From Alphaproteobacteria bacterium (lineage in GTDB: Bacteria; Pseudomonadota; Alphaproteobacteria; UBA2136; UBA6156), in assembly GCA_027489415.1 (NCBI GenBank), contig JAIXZU010000132.1:1-19409 (forward strand): a DNA stretch of 19,409 nucleotides. The letters are read 5' to 3'. Both the position numbers and the translations under genes were made by a program. The notes below the pieces were generated by a model that made no database searches, was not told where the DNA came from, and was given only the letters and a program-made list of their open reading frames with translations. Of the stretch, positions 6,949 to 13,795 are shown in pieces (position 1 is the stretch's first letter; the number at the start of each line of letters is the position of its first letter).

Positions 6949-7896
6949 ATGAATTGGTTCTCTCGCATCACTAGCGGCCTCACCCGCTCAACAACCAACC
7001 TCACCGAAGGCCTCAAACAAGCCCTCGGCATCGCCGCGAAGCTGGACGACGCCACGCTGGAAGCCTTGGAAGAAGCCCTCATCGCGGCAGACACCTCTCT
7101 CCCCGTTGCCCAAGCTCTCTTGAAGGACCTCCGCAAAGCCAAACTGCCGGACCCTCTCACCCTCGAAGCCCTCAAAGCCGCCCTCGCATCCCTCATCGCG
7201 GAACGCCTCGCACCACTCGCTATGCCGCTCACTTTCCCGTCTTCTCCCACCGTCATCCTCATCGCAGGCGTCAACGGCGCCGGTAAAACCACCACCATCG
7301 GCAAACTCGCCGCCCAGTGGGCCTCGGAAGGCCAAAACGTGACGGTAGCGGCTGCGGATACCTTCCGCGCCGCCGCCGTAGAACAACTGAAGGTCTGGAC
7401 CGACCGCGCCGACAAGGCCTCAAGCCGCAAAGGCTCCGTCACCATCATCCCACCCGCCAAAGTGGGAGCGGACTCCTCCGCCGTCGCCTACGCCGCCTTG
7501 GAATCCGCGCAAAATAACAAGGCTGATATCCTCCTGATAGATACCGCCGGTCGCCTCCCCAACCGCACCGATCTCCTCGCCGAACTCCCCAAAATCACCC
7601 GCACCATCCAGAAGCTGGACGCCACCGCCCCGCATCATACGGTACTGGTGCTGGACGCCACCCTCGGCCAATCAACCATCCAGCAGGTGGAAGAATTCCA
7701 CAAACAAATCCCGCTCACCGGCCTCATCATCACGAAGCTGGACGGCACCGCCCGCGCAGGCTTTCTCCTCGCCCTCGCCGCCAAAAACTTCGGTAATGGC
7801 CCTCTCCCCATTGTCGCCATCGGGGTAGGGGAGGGGCTGGACGACCTCGGCCCCTTCAACCCCAAAGCCTTCGCCACCGCCCTCGTCGGCGCCTGA
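6949..7896 (+). CDS. ftsY: SRP receptor GTPase FtsY
   Basis: FtsY is the membrane-associated receptor that pairs with Ffh and hands nascent chains to SecYEG. The 315 residues give an N domain (1-90), the P-loop GVNGAGKTTTIGK (about 106-118), ADTFRAAAVEQL, DTAGRL (about 198) and TKLDGTARAG (about 262), ending GVGEGLDDLGPFNPKAFATALVG. The long acidic A domain of E. coli FtsY is missing, as in many short FtsY proteins; the N-terminus MNWFSRITSGL is amphipathic and could serve as a membrane anchor. I see no ribosome binding site before the ATG; the upstream bases are the octamer array. It is probably cotranscribed with the two genes before it. Confidence 0.96.
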   Translation: MNWFSRITSGLTRSTTNLTEGLKQALGIAAKLDDATLEALEEALIAADTSLPVAQALLKDLRKAKLPDPLTLEALKAALASLIAERLAPLAMPLTFPSSPTVILIAGVNGAGKTTTIGKLAAQWASEGQNVTVAAADTFRAAAVEQLKVWTDRADKASSRKGSVTIIPPAKVGADSSAVAYAALESAQNNKADILLIDTAGRLPNRTDLLAELPKITRTIQKLDATAPHHTVLVLDATLGQSTIQQVEEFHKQIPLTGLIITKLDGTARAGFLLALAAKNFGNGPLPIVAIGVGEGLDDLGPFNPKAFATALVGA

Positions 7897-7989
7897 TGTC
7901 ATTGAGCACTGTGTCCTTAAAGTGTCCAGCTGCATCATAATGCTGTCTGTTGAATGAAATTACTATCTTAGAATAAGGCACAGTGGGGG

Positions 7990-8070
7990 TTAAGGGGGCT
8001 TGCCCCCCTTAAAGAGGCTTTGCCTCCATTACGCCAAGGCGTTCTACTCCGTTTCCGGCGGAGGCCGGAA
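7990..8070. repeat. Array of four back-to-back hairpins
   Basis: Within 81 bases: TTAAGGGGGC/GCCCCCCTTAA (7990-7999, 8002-8012), GAGGC/GCCTC (8014-8018, 8022-8026), ACGCC/GGCGT (8031-8035, 8038-8042) and TTCCGGC/GCCGGAA (8053-8059, 8064-8070). Loops are 2-4 bases. Confidence 0.75.
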
Positions 8071-8138
8071 CTCACGAATGGAGAAATGTGGAAGAGTCGT
8101 AATGTCTATCCCATCGCACTAAAGCTGTTTAACTCTTC

Positions 8139-8217
8139 GACACTTTTTATCAACGCCACAAAGAGCATTTGAGCCCGTCAGGCGGTGTCATGAATACGTT
8201 AAACAGAGTTAAAGCCT
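8139..8217 (-). repeat. Repeat copy A
   Basis: On the minus strand it runs from GGCTTTAACTCTGTTTAAC through TTCATGACACCG and GACGGGCT to TGATAAAAAGTGTC. These boxes recur in the same order in copies B and C. Confidence 0.6.
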
Positions 8218-8256
8218 TCCCAGTCAACTCATGCACGAAATGACCCCATAGCCGTC

Positions 8257-8316
8257 GCGCCAGCCGGATGATATTTGAGAAAAATCTCATTTTTCCAAAT
8301 ATCACCGTGCCGGCGC
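8257..8316. repeat. 60-base imperfect palindrome
   Basis: The arms 8257-8284 and 8290-8316 fold to a near-full-length hairpin around a TCTCA loop. GCGCC pairs with GGCGC at the base, TGATATTTG with CAAATATCA in the middle and GAAAAA with TTTTTC at the top, with only a few mismatches or bulges. Confidence 0.7.
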
Positions 8317-8398
8317 AACCCTCCCCTCTGGTCGGCAAGTTACTTATTCAGTGTCAAACAGCTTTAACCTCCCGTCAGCTATCACACTTCACTTGAAG

Positions 8399-8478
8399 AA
8401 GCCTTAAAACTATTTAACTTATTTATGATGGCGTATGGCGGAGATAAAAAGCTGTTGGGTTGTGGTGATAAAAATGGC
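8399..8478 (+). repeat. Repeat copy C (inverted relative to A and B)
   Basis: On the plus strand it reads AAGCCTTAAAACTATTTAAC, then TTATTTATGATGGCG, and ends GGTGATAAAAATGGC. It is shorter and more diverged in the middle than A and B. Its end faces the end of copy B 17 bases away, so C and B form an inverted pair. Confidence 0.55.
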
Positions 8479-8495
8479 TAATAGCGGCCCTATTT

Positions 8496-8587
8496 GACAC
8501 TTTTTATCAGCGCGACCCTGCAACTTTTTAGCCCGTCTGACGTTGTCATAAATACGGTGTCATAAATGAGTTAAATAGCTTTAAAGC
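8496..8587 (-). repeat. Repeat copy B
   Basis: On the minus strand it begins at the last codons of the ribbon-helix-helix gene (GTGCTTTAAAGCTATTTAAC), continues with two 14-base units containing ATTTATGACA, then GACGGGCTAAAAAG, and ends CTGATAAAAAGTGTC. Confidence 0.6.
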
Positions 8588-8799
8588 ACCAACCTCAGGT
8601 CTCTGGCCATCTGTTCCTTCCGCACAGGGTCAGCCTCATTCAGGTAGGCCTGCATGTCTTTCAGGTAAGTGTGCAACGCATGGGTCACATAGTAGGCTTT
8701 GGAACGTCCCGTGGCCTCACACAGCGCATCTAAACGCACGTTAATGTCATGCGGAATCCGCACGACTCCGCCATGGGTGGTTTTAACTTTCAGGCTCAT
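8581..8799 (-). CDS. Ribbon-helix-helix DNA-binding protein, antitoxin-like
   Basis: The 72 residues fit a RelB/CopG-type ribbon-helix-helix protein: a beta strand GGVVRIPHDI (10-19), helix 1 VRLDALCEAT, a turn GRSKAYYV and helix 2 THALHTYLKDMQ. Such dimers bind short palindromes and often repress their own gene. No toxin gene lies beside it: the region downstream is non-coding repeat and mutL lies upstream. A perfect 24-base palindrome starts 3 bases before the ATG and would sit in the promoter. There is no ribosome binding site, so the mRNA may be leaderless. The stop codon lies inside repeat copy B. It could be an orphan antitoxin, a repressor of nearby genes or a binder of the repeats. 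Confidence 0.8.
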   Translation of the reverse strand: MSLKVKTTHGGVVRIPHDINVRLDALCEATGRSKAYYVTHALHTYLKDMQAYLNEADPVRKEQMARDLRLVL

Positions 8800-8802
8800 A
8801 AT

Positions 8803-8826
8803 AAAATGTTACATATGTAACATTTT
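8803..8826. promoter_or_regulatory. Perfect 24-base palindrome: probable operator and promoter of the RHH gene
   Basis: The half-site AAAATGTTACAT (8803-8814) is followed directly by its exact reverse complement. On the minus strand, TTGCGG (8833-8828), a 16-base spacer and TAACAT (8811-8806) form a promoter whose spacer and -10 box are the palindrome itself. The expected start of transcription is at or next to the ATG (8799). Confidence 0.75.
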
Positions 8827-8858
8827 GCCGCAAGTGCAAACAATCGTCTGACATGCTA

Positions 8859-8886
8859 AACACGGAACACCAAACACCGAACACGG
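8859..8886 (+). repeat. Tandem heptamer array, 4 x AACACSR
   Basis: Units AACACGG, AACACCA, AACACCG and AACACGG, with no spacers, lie just before the mutL start. The last unit supplies part of the mutL ribosome binding site GGAAG. Confidence 0.85.
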
Positions 8887-8894
8887 AAGCACTG

Positions 8895-10706
8895 ATGACC
8901 CGCCGCCCCATCCAAAAACTCGACGACACCCTCGCCAACCAAATCGCGGCGGGTGAAGTCGTGGAGCGTCCGGCCTCGGTGGTGAAGGAGCTCACCGAAA
9001 ACGCCCTCGACGCCGGCGCCACGTCCCTCAGGCTGGAGCTCACCGGCGCAGGTCTGGTGAACCTGATTCTCACCGACAACGGCTCCGGCATCCCGAAAGA
9101 CGAACTCCCCCTCGCCATCTCGCGCCACGCCACCTCTAAAATCGCGAATACCGAGGACCTCTTCAACATCAACACCTTCGGCTTCCGCGGCGAAGCCCTG
9201 CCGTCCATCGCCTCCGTCAGCCGCCTCACGCTCACCAGCCGCCCCCTATCTCAGCCGGAAGCCTGGAGCATCACCTCCTCCGGCGAAACCCGCCCCGCCG
9301 CGCACCCCGCAGGCACACGAATCGAAGTGGCGGACCTCTTCTACGCCACTCCCGCGCGCCGCAAGTTCCTCAAATCCGTCCGCGCCGAGGCCTTGGCCAC
9401 CGAAGTCGTCCTCAAAAATCTCATCCTCGCCCACCCCCATGTCCAAATCACGGTGCTGGAGGACGGTCAGGAAACATGGCACGTCCCCGCCGCGCAGGGG
9501 GATTTCTTCCAAGCCCACGCCATGCGCCTGCATCACGTTCTGGGTGCGGAATTCGCCCAAAGCGCACTACCCATGCACGCCGAAAAACCCGCACTCGGCA
9601 TGGCCCTCCACGGATTCCTCAGCCCGCCAACCCTCCACTCCGGCAACGCCGCCAAACAGTTCCTCTTCGTCAACGGCCGTCCGTTGAAGGACTGGTCCCT
9701 CCAAAAAGAAATCAAAAACGCCTACGGCGACAAACTTCCCGCAGGCCGCCAACCGCTCGCCGTGATGTTCCTGACCGTCCCGACCGACGCCGTCGACGTC
9801 AACGTCCACCCCGCCAAATCTGAAGTCCGCTTCCACCAACCCTCCGAACTCTACGGCCTCGTCTTCTCCGCCGTCCACCAAGCCCTCAGCCAAACCTTAA
9901 AATCCACCTTACAGCCTTACACAGGCACGCAAAGCCTTGAAGAAACCTACTCCTACGCCCCCAATCCCATCACCGCCCCCGCCTTCCAACCCGCCTACCA
10001 ACCCAGCTTCACCCACCACCAGCCGAGCACCGACTACCAAACACCAAATACCGAATTCACCCTCCCGCCCCAAAAACTCCTCAAAGGTGAAGCCGACACT
10101 CAACACACAACACCCGACACTCAACACCCGTTAGGTGCCGCCCTCGGCCAAATCGCAAACACCTACATCGTCGCCGAAAACACAACCGGAAGCCTCGTGA
10201 TAGTCGACCAACACGCCGCCCACGAACGCCTCGTCTACGAAACCCTCAAATCCCAGTTCACCGCAGGCCGCATCGCCGCCCAGCCACTCCTCCTGCCCGT
10301 CATCATCAGCTGCACCCCGGCGGAGGCCACGCTCCTCCTCGCCCACGCCGAAGAACTCCAGAAATTCGGTCTGGATGTCGAAAGCTACTCGCCTAGCGCC
10401 GTCACCGTCACCGCCATCCCGCAACTCCTCGGTGAAGTGAACCCCACACCACTGGTGAGGGACCTTGTGCAGGACCTCCAATCCCTCACCCCCCGCACCA
10501 CCCTCCATTCGCGGCTGGAGCACGTCCTCGCCACCATCGCCTGCCACCACAGCATCCGCGCCCACCGCCGCCTCAGCATCGCCGAGCAAAACGCCCTCCT
10601 GCGCCAAATGGAATCCACCCCCGCCTCGCTCACCTGCAACCACGGCCGCCCCACTGTGGTGTCTTTATCGCTGCCGGAGCTCGAAAAACTCTTCGCCCGC
10701 CGCTAA
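8895..10706 (+). CDS. mutL: DNA mismatch repair protein MutL
   Basis: MutL links MutS mismatch recognition to strand incision. The N-terminal GHKL ATPase holds ANQIAAGEVVERPASVVKE, DNGSGIP, the lid FGFRGEALPS, ATPARRKFLKS and NVHPAKSEVRF. The C-terminal domain has the intact metal-binding endonuclease motif DQHAAHERLVYE (near residue 437) and CNHGRPT (near 580), so this MutL should nick DNA itself, as in bacteria without MutH. I chose ATG 8895 because GGAAG lies 5 bases upstream and the protein then begins just before the conserved ATPase core. ATG 8853 is in frame but lacks a ribosome binding site and would add translated heptamers. The linker (about residues 345-412) contains two more heptamer arrays. 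Product: 603 residues. Confidence 0.96.
   Translation: MTRRPIQKLDDTLANQIAAGEVVERPASVVKELTENALDAGATSLRLELTGAGLVNLILTDNGSGIPKDELPLAISRHATSKIANTEDLFNINTFGFRGEALPSIASVSRLTLTSRPLSQPEAWSITSSGETRPAAHPAGTRIEVADLFYATPARRKFLKSVRAEALATEVVLKNLILAHPHVQITVLEDGQETWHVPAAQGDFFQAHAMRLHHVLGAEFAQSALPMHAEKPALGMALHGFLSPPTLHSGNAAKQFLFVNGRPLKDWSLQKEIKNAYGDKLPAGRQPLAVMFLTVPTDAVDVNVHPAKSEVRFHQPSELYGLVFSAVHQALSQTLKSTLQPYTGTQSLEETYSYAPNPITAPAFQPAYQPSFTHHQPSTDYQTPNTEFTLPPQKLLKGEADTQHTTPDTQHPLGAALGQIANTYIVAENTTGSLVIVDQHAAHERLVYETLKSQFTAGRIAAQPLLLPVIISCTPAEATLLLAHAEELQKFGLDVESYSPSAVTVTAIPQLLGEVNPTPLVRDLVQDLQSLTPRTTLHSRLEHVLATIACHHSIRAHRRLSIAEQNALLRQMESTPASLTCNHGRPTVVSLSLPELEKLFARR
10026..10053 (+). repeat. Degenerate tandem heptamer array in the mutL linker
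   Basis: Units AGCACCG, ACTACCA, AACACCA and AATACCG are contiguous. They resemble the array at the mutL start and are translated as STDYQTPNTE. Confidence 0.7.
10096..10130 (+). repeat. Tandem heptamer array in the mutL linker, 5 units
   Basis: Units ACACTCA, ACACACA, ACACCCG, ACACTCA and ACACCCG are contiguous (consensus ACACNCN). They are translated as DTQHTTPDTQHP, immediately before the conserved C-terminal domain. Confidence 0.85.
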
Positions 10707-10777
10707 AGCGTCGGCAAAAGTCATAGATTTCAATAGCGGCACCATGCTGCACCGCACACCAAGCCACCGCGCCCCCC

Positions 10778-10806
10778 TTGACGCCCACCCCCAACAGGCA
10801 TAAACC
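10778..10806 (+). promoter_or_regulatory. Putative promoter of the 60-aa gene
   Basis: TTGACG (10778-10783), a 17-base spacer and TAAACC (10801-10806). It is followed by a leader of about 42 bases ending in a strong ribosome binding site. Confidence 0.45.
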
Positions 10807-10854
10807 GCCCGCGTACTGCGTAGACTTCATCACTTTTTTTCCGAGGAGGAAGCA

Positions 10855-11037
10855 ATGAGCTCGCATCAGAACCACCAAGATACTTCCAGCCGCAAGCACC
10901 GCGACGGTACCAGCATCCGCAAGCCGGATGTCACCCACGCGGACCTCAAGCACAGCAATCCCGTGTCACAGGACCCGACCCTGGCCCCGCCCGTCACCGG
11001 CGGTACCCCCGGCTCCCACGACTCCGCCTTCGGCTGA
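10855..11037 (+). CDS. Small disordered protein (60 aa), unknown
   Basis: The peptide begins MSSHQNHQDTSSRKHRDG and ends PGSHDSAFG. It is rich in Ser, His, Asp, Pro and Thr, has no hydrophobic core and should be disordered. A near-consensus ribosome binding site (GAGGAGGA, ending 4 bases before the ATG), a plausible promoter and a strong terminator make it a convincing single-gene unit despite the lack of a known family. The very strong ribosome binding site suggests high expression. The His-rich composition could bind metal, but nothing in the context supports that. Confidence 0.65.
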   Translation: MSSHQNHQDTSSRKHRDGTSIRKPDVTHADLKHSNPVSQDPTLAPPVTGGTPGSHDSAFG

Positions 11038-11056
11038 ACCGCCCCTACTCACGAAG

Positions 11057-11082
11057 AAACGCCCCCGCATGGGGGCGTTTTT
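11057..11082 (+). terminator. Intrinsic terminator of the 60-aa gene
   Basis: ACGCCCCC (11059-11066) pairs with GGGGGCGT (11071-11078) around GCAT, followed by T's. A's on the other side may also let it end the convergent rsmD transcript. Confidence 0.9.
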
Positions 11083-11097
11083 GCATGTCTTCGTTCC

Positions 11098-11760
11098 TTA
11101 AACCTGCAAAGCCAGCCAAACCCGGCTCTTGCCATAGTCCTTGAACGTCACATCCGTAAACCCGTCCCATACTAGCTCGTCGTCGGTTCCGGCTTCCATG
11201 CACCACCAGCTGCCACTGGCACCCATCTGGCTGGCTCTCCCAATCAACGCCTGCGCCAAACCCTTGCCATATGGCGGGTCGGCCAGCACCACGTCGCACA
11301 GGGCAGGGGGCGTCCACAGCCGCACATCAGCCCCAATCGCCTTGGCACCCGCAGCATTCAGGCTCTTAATGTTCTCCGCCGCCACACGCTCATCAATATC
11401 CACGCAATACACGGTCTCGGCCCCACGGCTCAGGGCCTCAAGCCCCCACGCACCGCTGCCACAAAACAGGTCGGCCACCACCATGCCGTCCCACTCCACA
11501 CGGGCGGAAAGCATGTTGAACACCGCCTGCCGCACGCGGTTTTTGCTCGGGCGCACCGCGTCGCTCTTCGGCAGCAGCACTTTGCGGCCGCGTAACGTCC
11601 CGCTAATAATGTGGTCACTAAACACCACGCTTTTCTCGGGTCCCTTCTTTGCCACCGCTTTCCGCGCGGGCTTATCAAAGTCGGTATCCGGTGCCACCCA
11701 GCCGGAGTCCTCGCCCCGTCCGCGTGCCTTCGCCTTACTCGTTATCTTACTCTTGCTCAT
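11098..11760 (-). CDS. rsmD: 16S rRNA (guanine-N2)-methyltransferase RsmD
   Basis: RsmD methylates G966 of 16S rRNA using S-adenosylmethionine. Landmarks are ISGTLRGRKVLLPKSDAVRPSKNRVRQAVFNML cut short by the length rule: ISGTLRGRKVLLPKSD and RPSKNRVRQAVFNML (about 52-84), SAM motif DLFCGSGAWGLEALSRGA (97-114) and catalytic DPPYG (161-165). About 45 residues precede the domain; they are basic and probably disordered, longer than in E. coli. I start at the ATG with GGGAG 9 bases upstream (220 residues); an ATG three codons earlier sits right against that site. The start overlaps the end of the pseudouridine synthase gene by 14 bases, indicating translational coupling. It is the last gene of a minus-strand operon. 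Confidence 0.92.
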   Translation of the reverse strand: MSKSKITSKAKARGRGEDSGWVAPDTDFDKPARKAVAKKGPEKSVVFSDHIISGTLRGRKVLLPKSDAVRPSKNRVRQAVFNMLSARVEWDGMVVADLFCGSGAWGLEALSRGAETVYCVDIDERVAAENIKSLNAAGAKAIGADVRLWTPPALCDVVLADPPYGKGLAQALIGRASQMGASGSWWCMEAGTDDELVWDGFTDVTFKDYGKSRVWLALQV

Positions 11761-12520
11761 CTGTCGCATCTCCCGCTTCCTTACCGGTTTCCAAATTCCT
11801 TACCAAAGCCTCTACATCCTTACGCGGCACCTCCACCAGCGCATGTTTCGGCATGTCGTCCAGCGTGAAGGGCCCGTATTGTACCCGAAGTAGCCTGTTA
11901 ACTTCGCAGTTGAAGTAATTGAAAATGCGTCGTATCTCGCGGTTCTTGCCTTCGGTCAGCACCACGCTGTACCACCGGTTGCGCTGGCTCTCACCAATCT
12001 TCAACAGCTCCACTTCGGCACCGCGGTACCACACCCCTTCAATCGTCACACCCTTCCGGAACTGGTTCAGCTGCACGGGTGTCAACTCACCATAAACCCG
12101 CACATGGTACTCTCTACGCAACGCCGTCTTCGGGCTCATCAGCGTCTGCGCCAGCCCCCCATCAGTAGTCAACAGCAACAGCCCCTCACTGTTCAGGTCA
12201 AGGCGGCCCACAGGCATTAAGCGCGGCAATTCTTTGGCATTCGGCATCTCCGCCAGCGCGTCATACAGCGTCTTCCGTCCCTCATGGTCACGCGCCGTAA
12301 TAATCACGCCCACGGGCTTATGATATTTGAAAATCCTCGCCACCGGCGCACTTTCCACGCCCACGGCCTTGCCATCCAACGTCACCACGCTGGAATCCTC
12401 CACCTGCGTCGTCACGGTTGCAATCACACCGTCCACGCTCACGCGCCCGGCTTCCACCATGCGCTCGGCCTCGCGGCGGCTACCAACCCCCGCCCGCTGT
12501 AAAAATACATTCAATCTCAT
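11747..12520 (-). CDS. RsuA/RluB-family pseudouridine synthase
   Basis: This enzyme converts a specific rRNA uridine to pseudouridine. The 257 residues hold an N-terminal S4 RNA-binding domain (MRLNVFLQRAGVGSRREAER to about 48), then the catalytic domain with FKYHKPVGVIIT, the active-site motif GRLDLNSEGLLLLT with Asp108, and GKNREIRRIF. This layout is RsuA/RluB/RluE/RluF-type. The extra acidic C-terminal tail and the S4 domain favour an RluB-like role (23S rRNA helix 89), but the substrate cannot be fixed from sequence alone. It lies 39 bases after the amidotransferase gene and overlaps rsmD, so two rRNA-modifying enzymes are made together. Confidence 0.9.
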   Translation of the reverse strand: MRLNVFLQRAGVGSRREAERMVEAGRVSVDGVIATVTTQVEDSSVVTLDGKAVGVESAPVARIFKYHKPVGVIITARDHEGRKTLYDALAEMPNAKELPRLMPVGRLDLNSEGLLLLTTDGGLAQTLMSPKTALRREYHVRVYGELTPVQLNQFRKGVTIEGVWYRGAEVELLKIGESQRNRWYSVVLTEGKNREIRRIFNYFNCEVNRLLRVQYGPFTLDDMPKHALVEVPRKDVEALVRNLETGKEAGDATDEQE

Positions 12521-12559
12521 AAGTCACCTTGTGGGCCTATAAGACCGAAAAATCAACCC

Positions 12560-13270
12560 TTAACGGCGTGCGGCATCTACAAGCCCCACCAACAGGTTAT
12601 GGTCCTGCTCCGTAAAGCCCATCTCAGGGTGCCACTGCACACCCAGCGCAAAGCGCTTACCCGGCACTTCAATCGCTTCAATCACGCCGTCTGGCGCACG
12701 GCCGCTCACAATCACGCCGGCACCAATCAGTTTCACTGCTTCAAAGTGCTGGCTGTTCACGGGGTAAGGCTCATTACCCACCAGTTTGGCAAACAACGTG
12801 CCTGGCTCAGCCTTTACCGTGTGGGCAATTTCGCTGGGCGTCAGCATGCGGTGGTTAATCTCACTCGGAATCGCATCCGCAACCCGCCAGTGCAATAGCC
12901 CGCCGGTCGCCACAGCCATTTCCTGCATACCAGCGCACACTGCCAAAAACGGCTTATCCAGCAACAGCAGGTCCCGAATCATCTGTTCATTCACAATGCT
13001 GCGCGGGTGCTCATCGGGTATTCCATGGCCATCGCCATACCAGCGGCTCGGGCTGGGGTAATCGCCCCCCGGCAGCATCACACCATCCACAAAACGAACG
13101 TAATCATTTCCCGCAGCCTCAAGCAGGGGTATGCCCACAGGCAACCCGCCCGCATCCCATATCGCATTGAAATAACTGTCTCTAATGGCATAGTAAGGCA
13201 GTTTATAAGTGCCTTTTTCTTTCCAATCCATAGGTATCCCAATAACCGGGCGCTGACTTGTCGTATTCAT
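12560..13270 (-). CDS. Class I glutamine amidotransferase, PuuD-like (peptidase C26)
   Basis: The family hydrolyses gamma-glutamyl amide bonds; PuuD releases GABA from gamma-glutamyl-GABA in putrescine breakdown. In the 236 residues the nucleophile is Cys112 in LAVCAGMQEM, and the dyad partners are in GVQWHPE (His214, Glu216). VDGVMLPGGDYPSP matches the conserved PGG loop of the C26 group. The family's usual elbow is GICRG; here it is AVCAG, a modest deviation. No other polyamine genes are nearby, so the substrate is uncertain. It is the first gene of the operon with the pseudouridine synthase and rsmD, and it is divergent from tadA with only 23 bases between. Confidence 0.85.
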   Translation of the reverse strand: MNTTSQRPVIGIPMDWKEKGTYKLPYYAIRDSYFNAIWDAGGLPVGIPLLEAAGNDYVRFVDGVMLPGGDYPSPSRWYGDGHGIPDEHPRSIVNEQMIRDLLLLDKPFLAVCAGMQEMAVATGGLLHWRVADAIPSEINHRMLTPSEIAHTVKAEPGTLFAKLVGNEPYPVNSQHFEAVKLIGAGVIVSGRAPDGVIEAIEVPGKRFALGVQWHPEMGFTEQDHNLLVGLVDAARR

Positions 13271-13286
13271 CGTGCTATCCTATATG
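13258..13286 (+). promoter_or_regulatory. Putative tadA promoter giving a leaderless transcript
   Basis: TTGTCG (13258-13263), a 17-base spacer and TATATG (13281-13286). The predicted start is at about 13293, right at the tadA ATG (13294). The -35 hexamer and spacing are identical to the promoter at 5600. It overlaps the start of the divergent amidotransferase gene. Confidence 0.45.
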
Positions 13287-13293
13287 AAACCCC

Positions 13294-13752
13294 ATGAGCC
13301 GCAATGCCCCCACCCTCGCCCCAAGCGCAATCATGCATCTTGCAATGGCATCTGCTAAGCTGGCCGTAAGCAAATCGGAAATTCCCATCGCCGCCGTGCT
13401 GGTGAACGGGGCAGGGGAGGTCATCGCCACCGCGCACAATCAGGTCGAAACCCTGCAAAACCCGCTCGCCCATGCCGAAATGCTCATCCTCGCCGAAGCC
13501 CTCAAAACAAGGCGCTACCTGGAGGACTGCACCCTCGCCGTCACGCTGGAACCCTGCGCCATGTGCATGGCCGCCCTCTGCCACGCTCGCGTCGGCAAGG
13601 TGGTTTTTGGGGCGTACGACCCCAAATCCGGCGGCACCGTCTCCGGCGCCCGCGTTCCAAACCACATGCACTTCAAGCCGGAAATCCTGGGCGGAATCGA
13701 GGAAGAAGCCTGCCGCACGATGCTCCAAACCTTCTTCCAAACCCTTCGCTAA
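13294..13752 (+). CDS. tadA: tRNA-specific adenosine deaminase TadA
   Basis: TadA deaminates A34 to inosine in tRNA-Arg(ACG), letting one tRNA read three arginine codons. The 152 residues hold the zinc deaminase motifs HAE (60-62, with the proton-shuttling Glu62) and PCAMC (87-91), plus GAYDPKSGG and ARVGKVVFG typical of TadA. Length is normal. There is no ribosome binding site before the ATG, and the promoter position suggests a leaderless mRNA. Confidence 0.94.
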   Translation: MSRNAPTLAPSAIMHLAMASAKLAVSKSEIPIAAVLVNGAGEVIATAHNQVETLQNPLAHAEMLILAEALKTRRYLEDCTLAVTLEPCAMCMAALCHARVGKVVFGAYDPKSGGTVSGARVPNHMHFKPEILGGIEEEACRTMLQTFFQTLR

Positions 13753-13761
13753 ACCCAAAAA

Positions 13762-13791
13762 AAACGGGCCGGAGAGAAATCTCTCCGGCCC
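13762..13791 (-). terminator. Intrinsic terminator between convergent tadA and the 106-aa gene
   Basis: GGGCCGGAGAG (13766-13776) pairs with CTCTCCGGCCC (13781-13791) around AAAT. A T run follows only on the minus strand, so it mainly serves the minus-strand gene; the hairpin also lies right after tadA. Confidence 0.85.
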
Positions 13792-13795
13792 ATCG

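Larger units (their letters stand above)
7897..8580. other. 684-base gene-free region packed with palindromes and repeats
   Basis: No reading frame here looks coding. From left to right it contains a unique A/T-rich part (7897-7985), a row of four hairpins (7990-8070), repeat copy A (8139-8217), a large imperfect hairpin (8257-8316), repeat copy C inverted (8399-8478) and most of repeat copy B (8496-8587), which reaches the stop codon of the ribbon-helix-helix gene. The first GC-rich hairpin could weakly end the ftsY transcript but lacks a T run. Confidence 0.75.

Noticed and set aside
8150..8338. 62-codon minus-strand reading frame in the repeat region
   Set aside because: It runs through repeat copy A and the large hairpin, has no ribosome binding site and the peptide has no protein-like features.
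8859..10130. CRISPR-like repeats
   Set aside because: Units are 7 bases without spacers and there are no cas genes.
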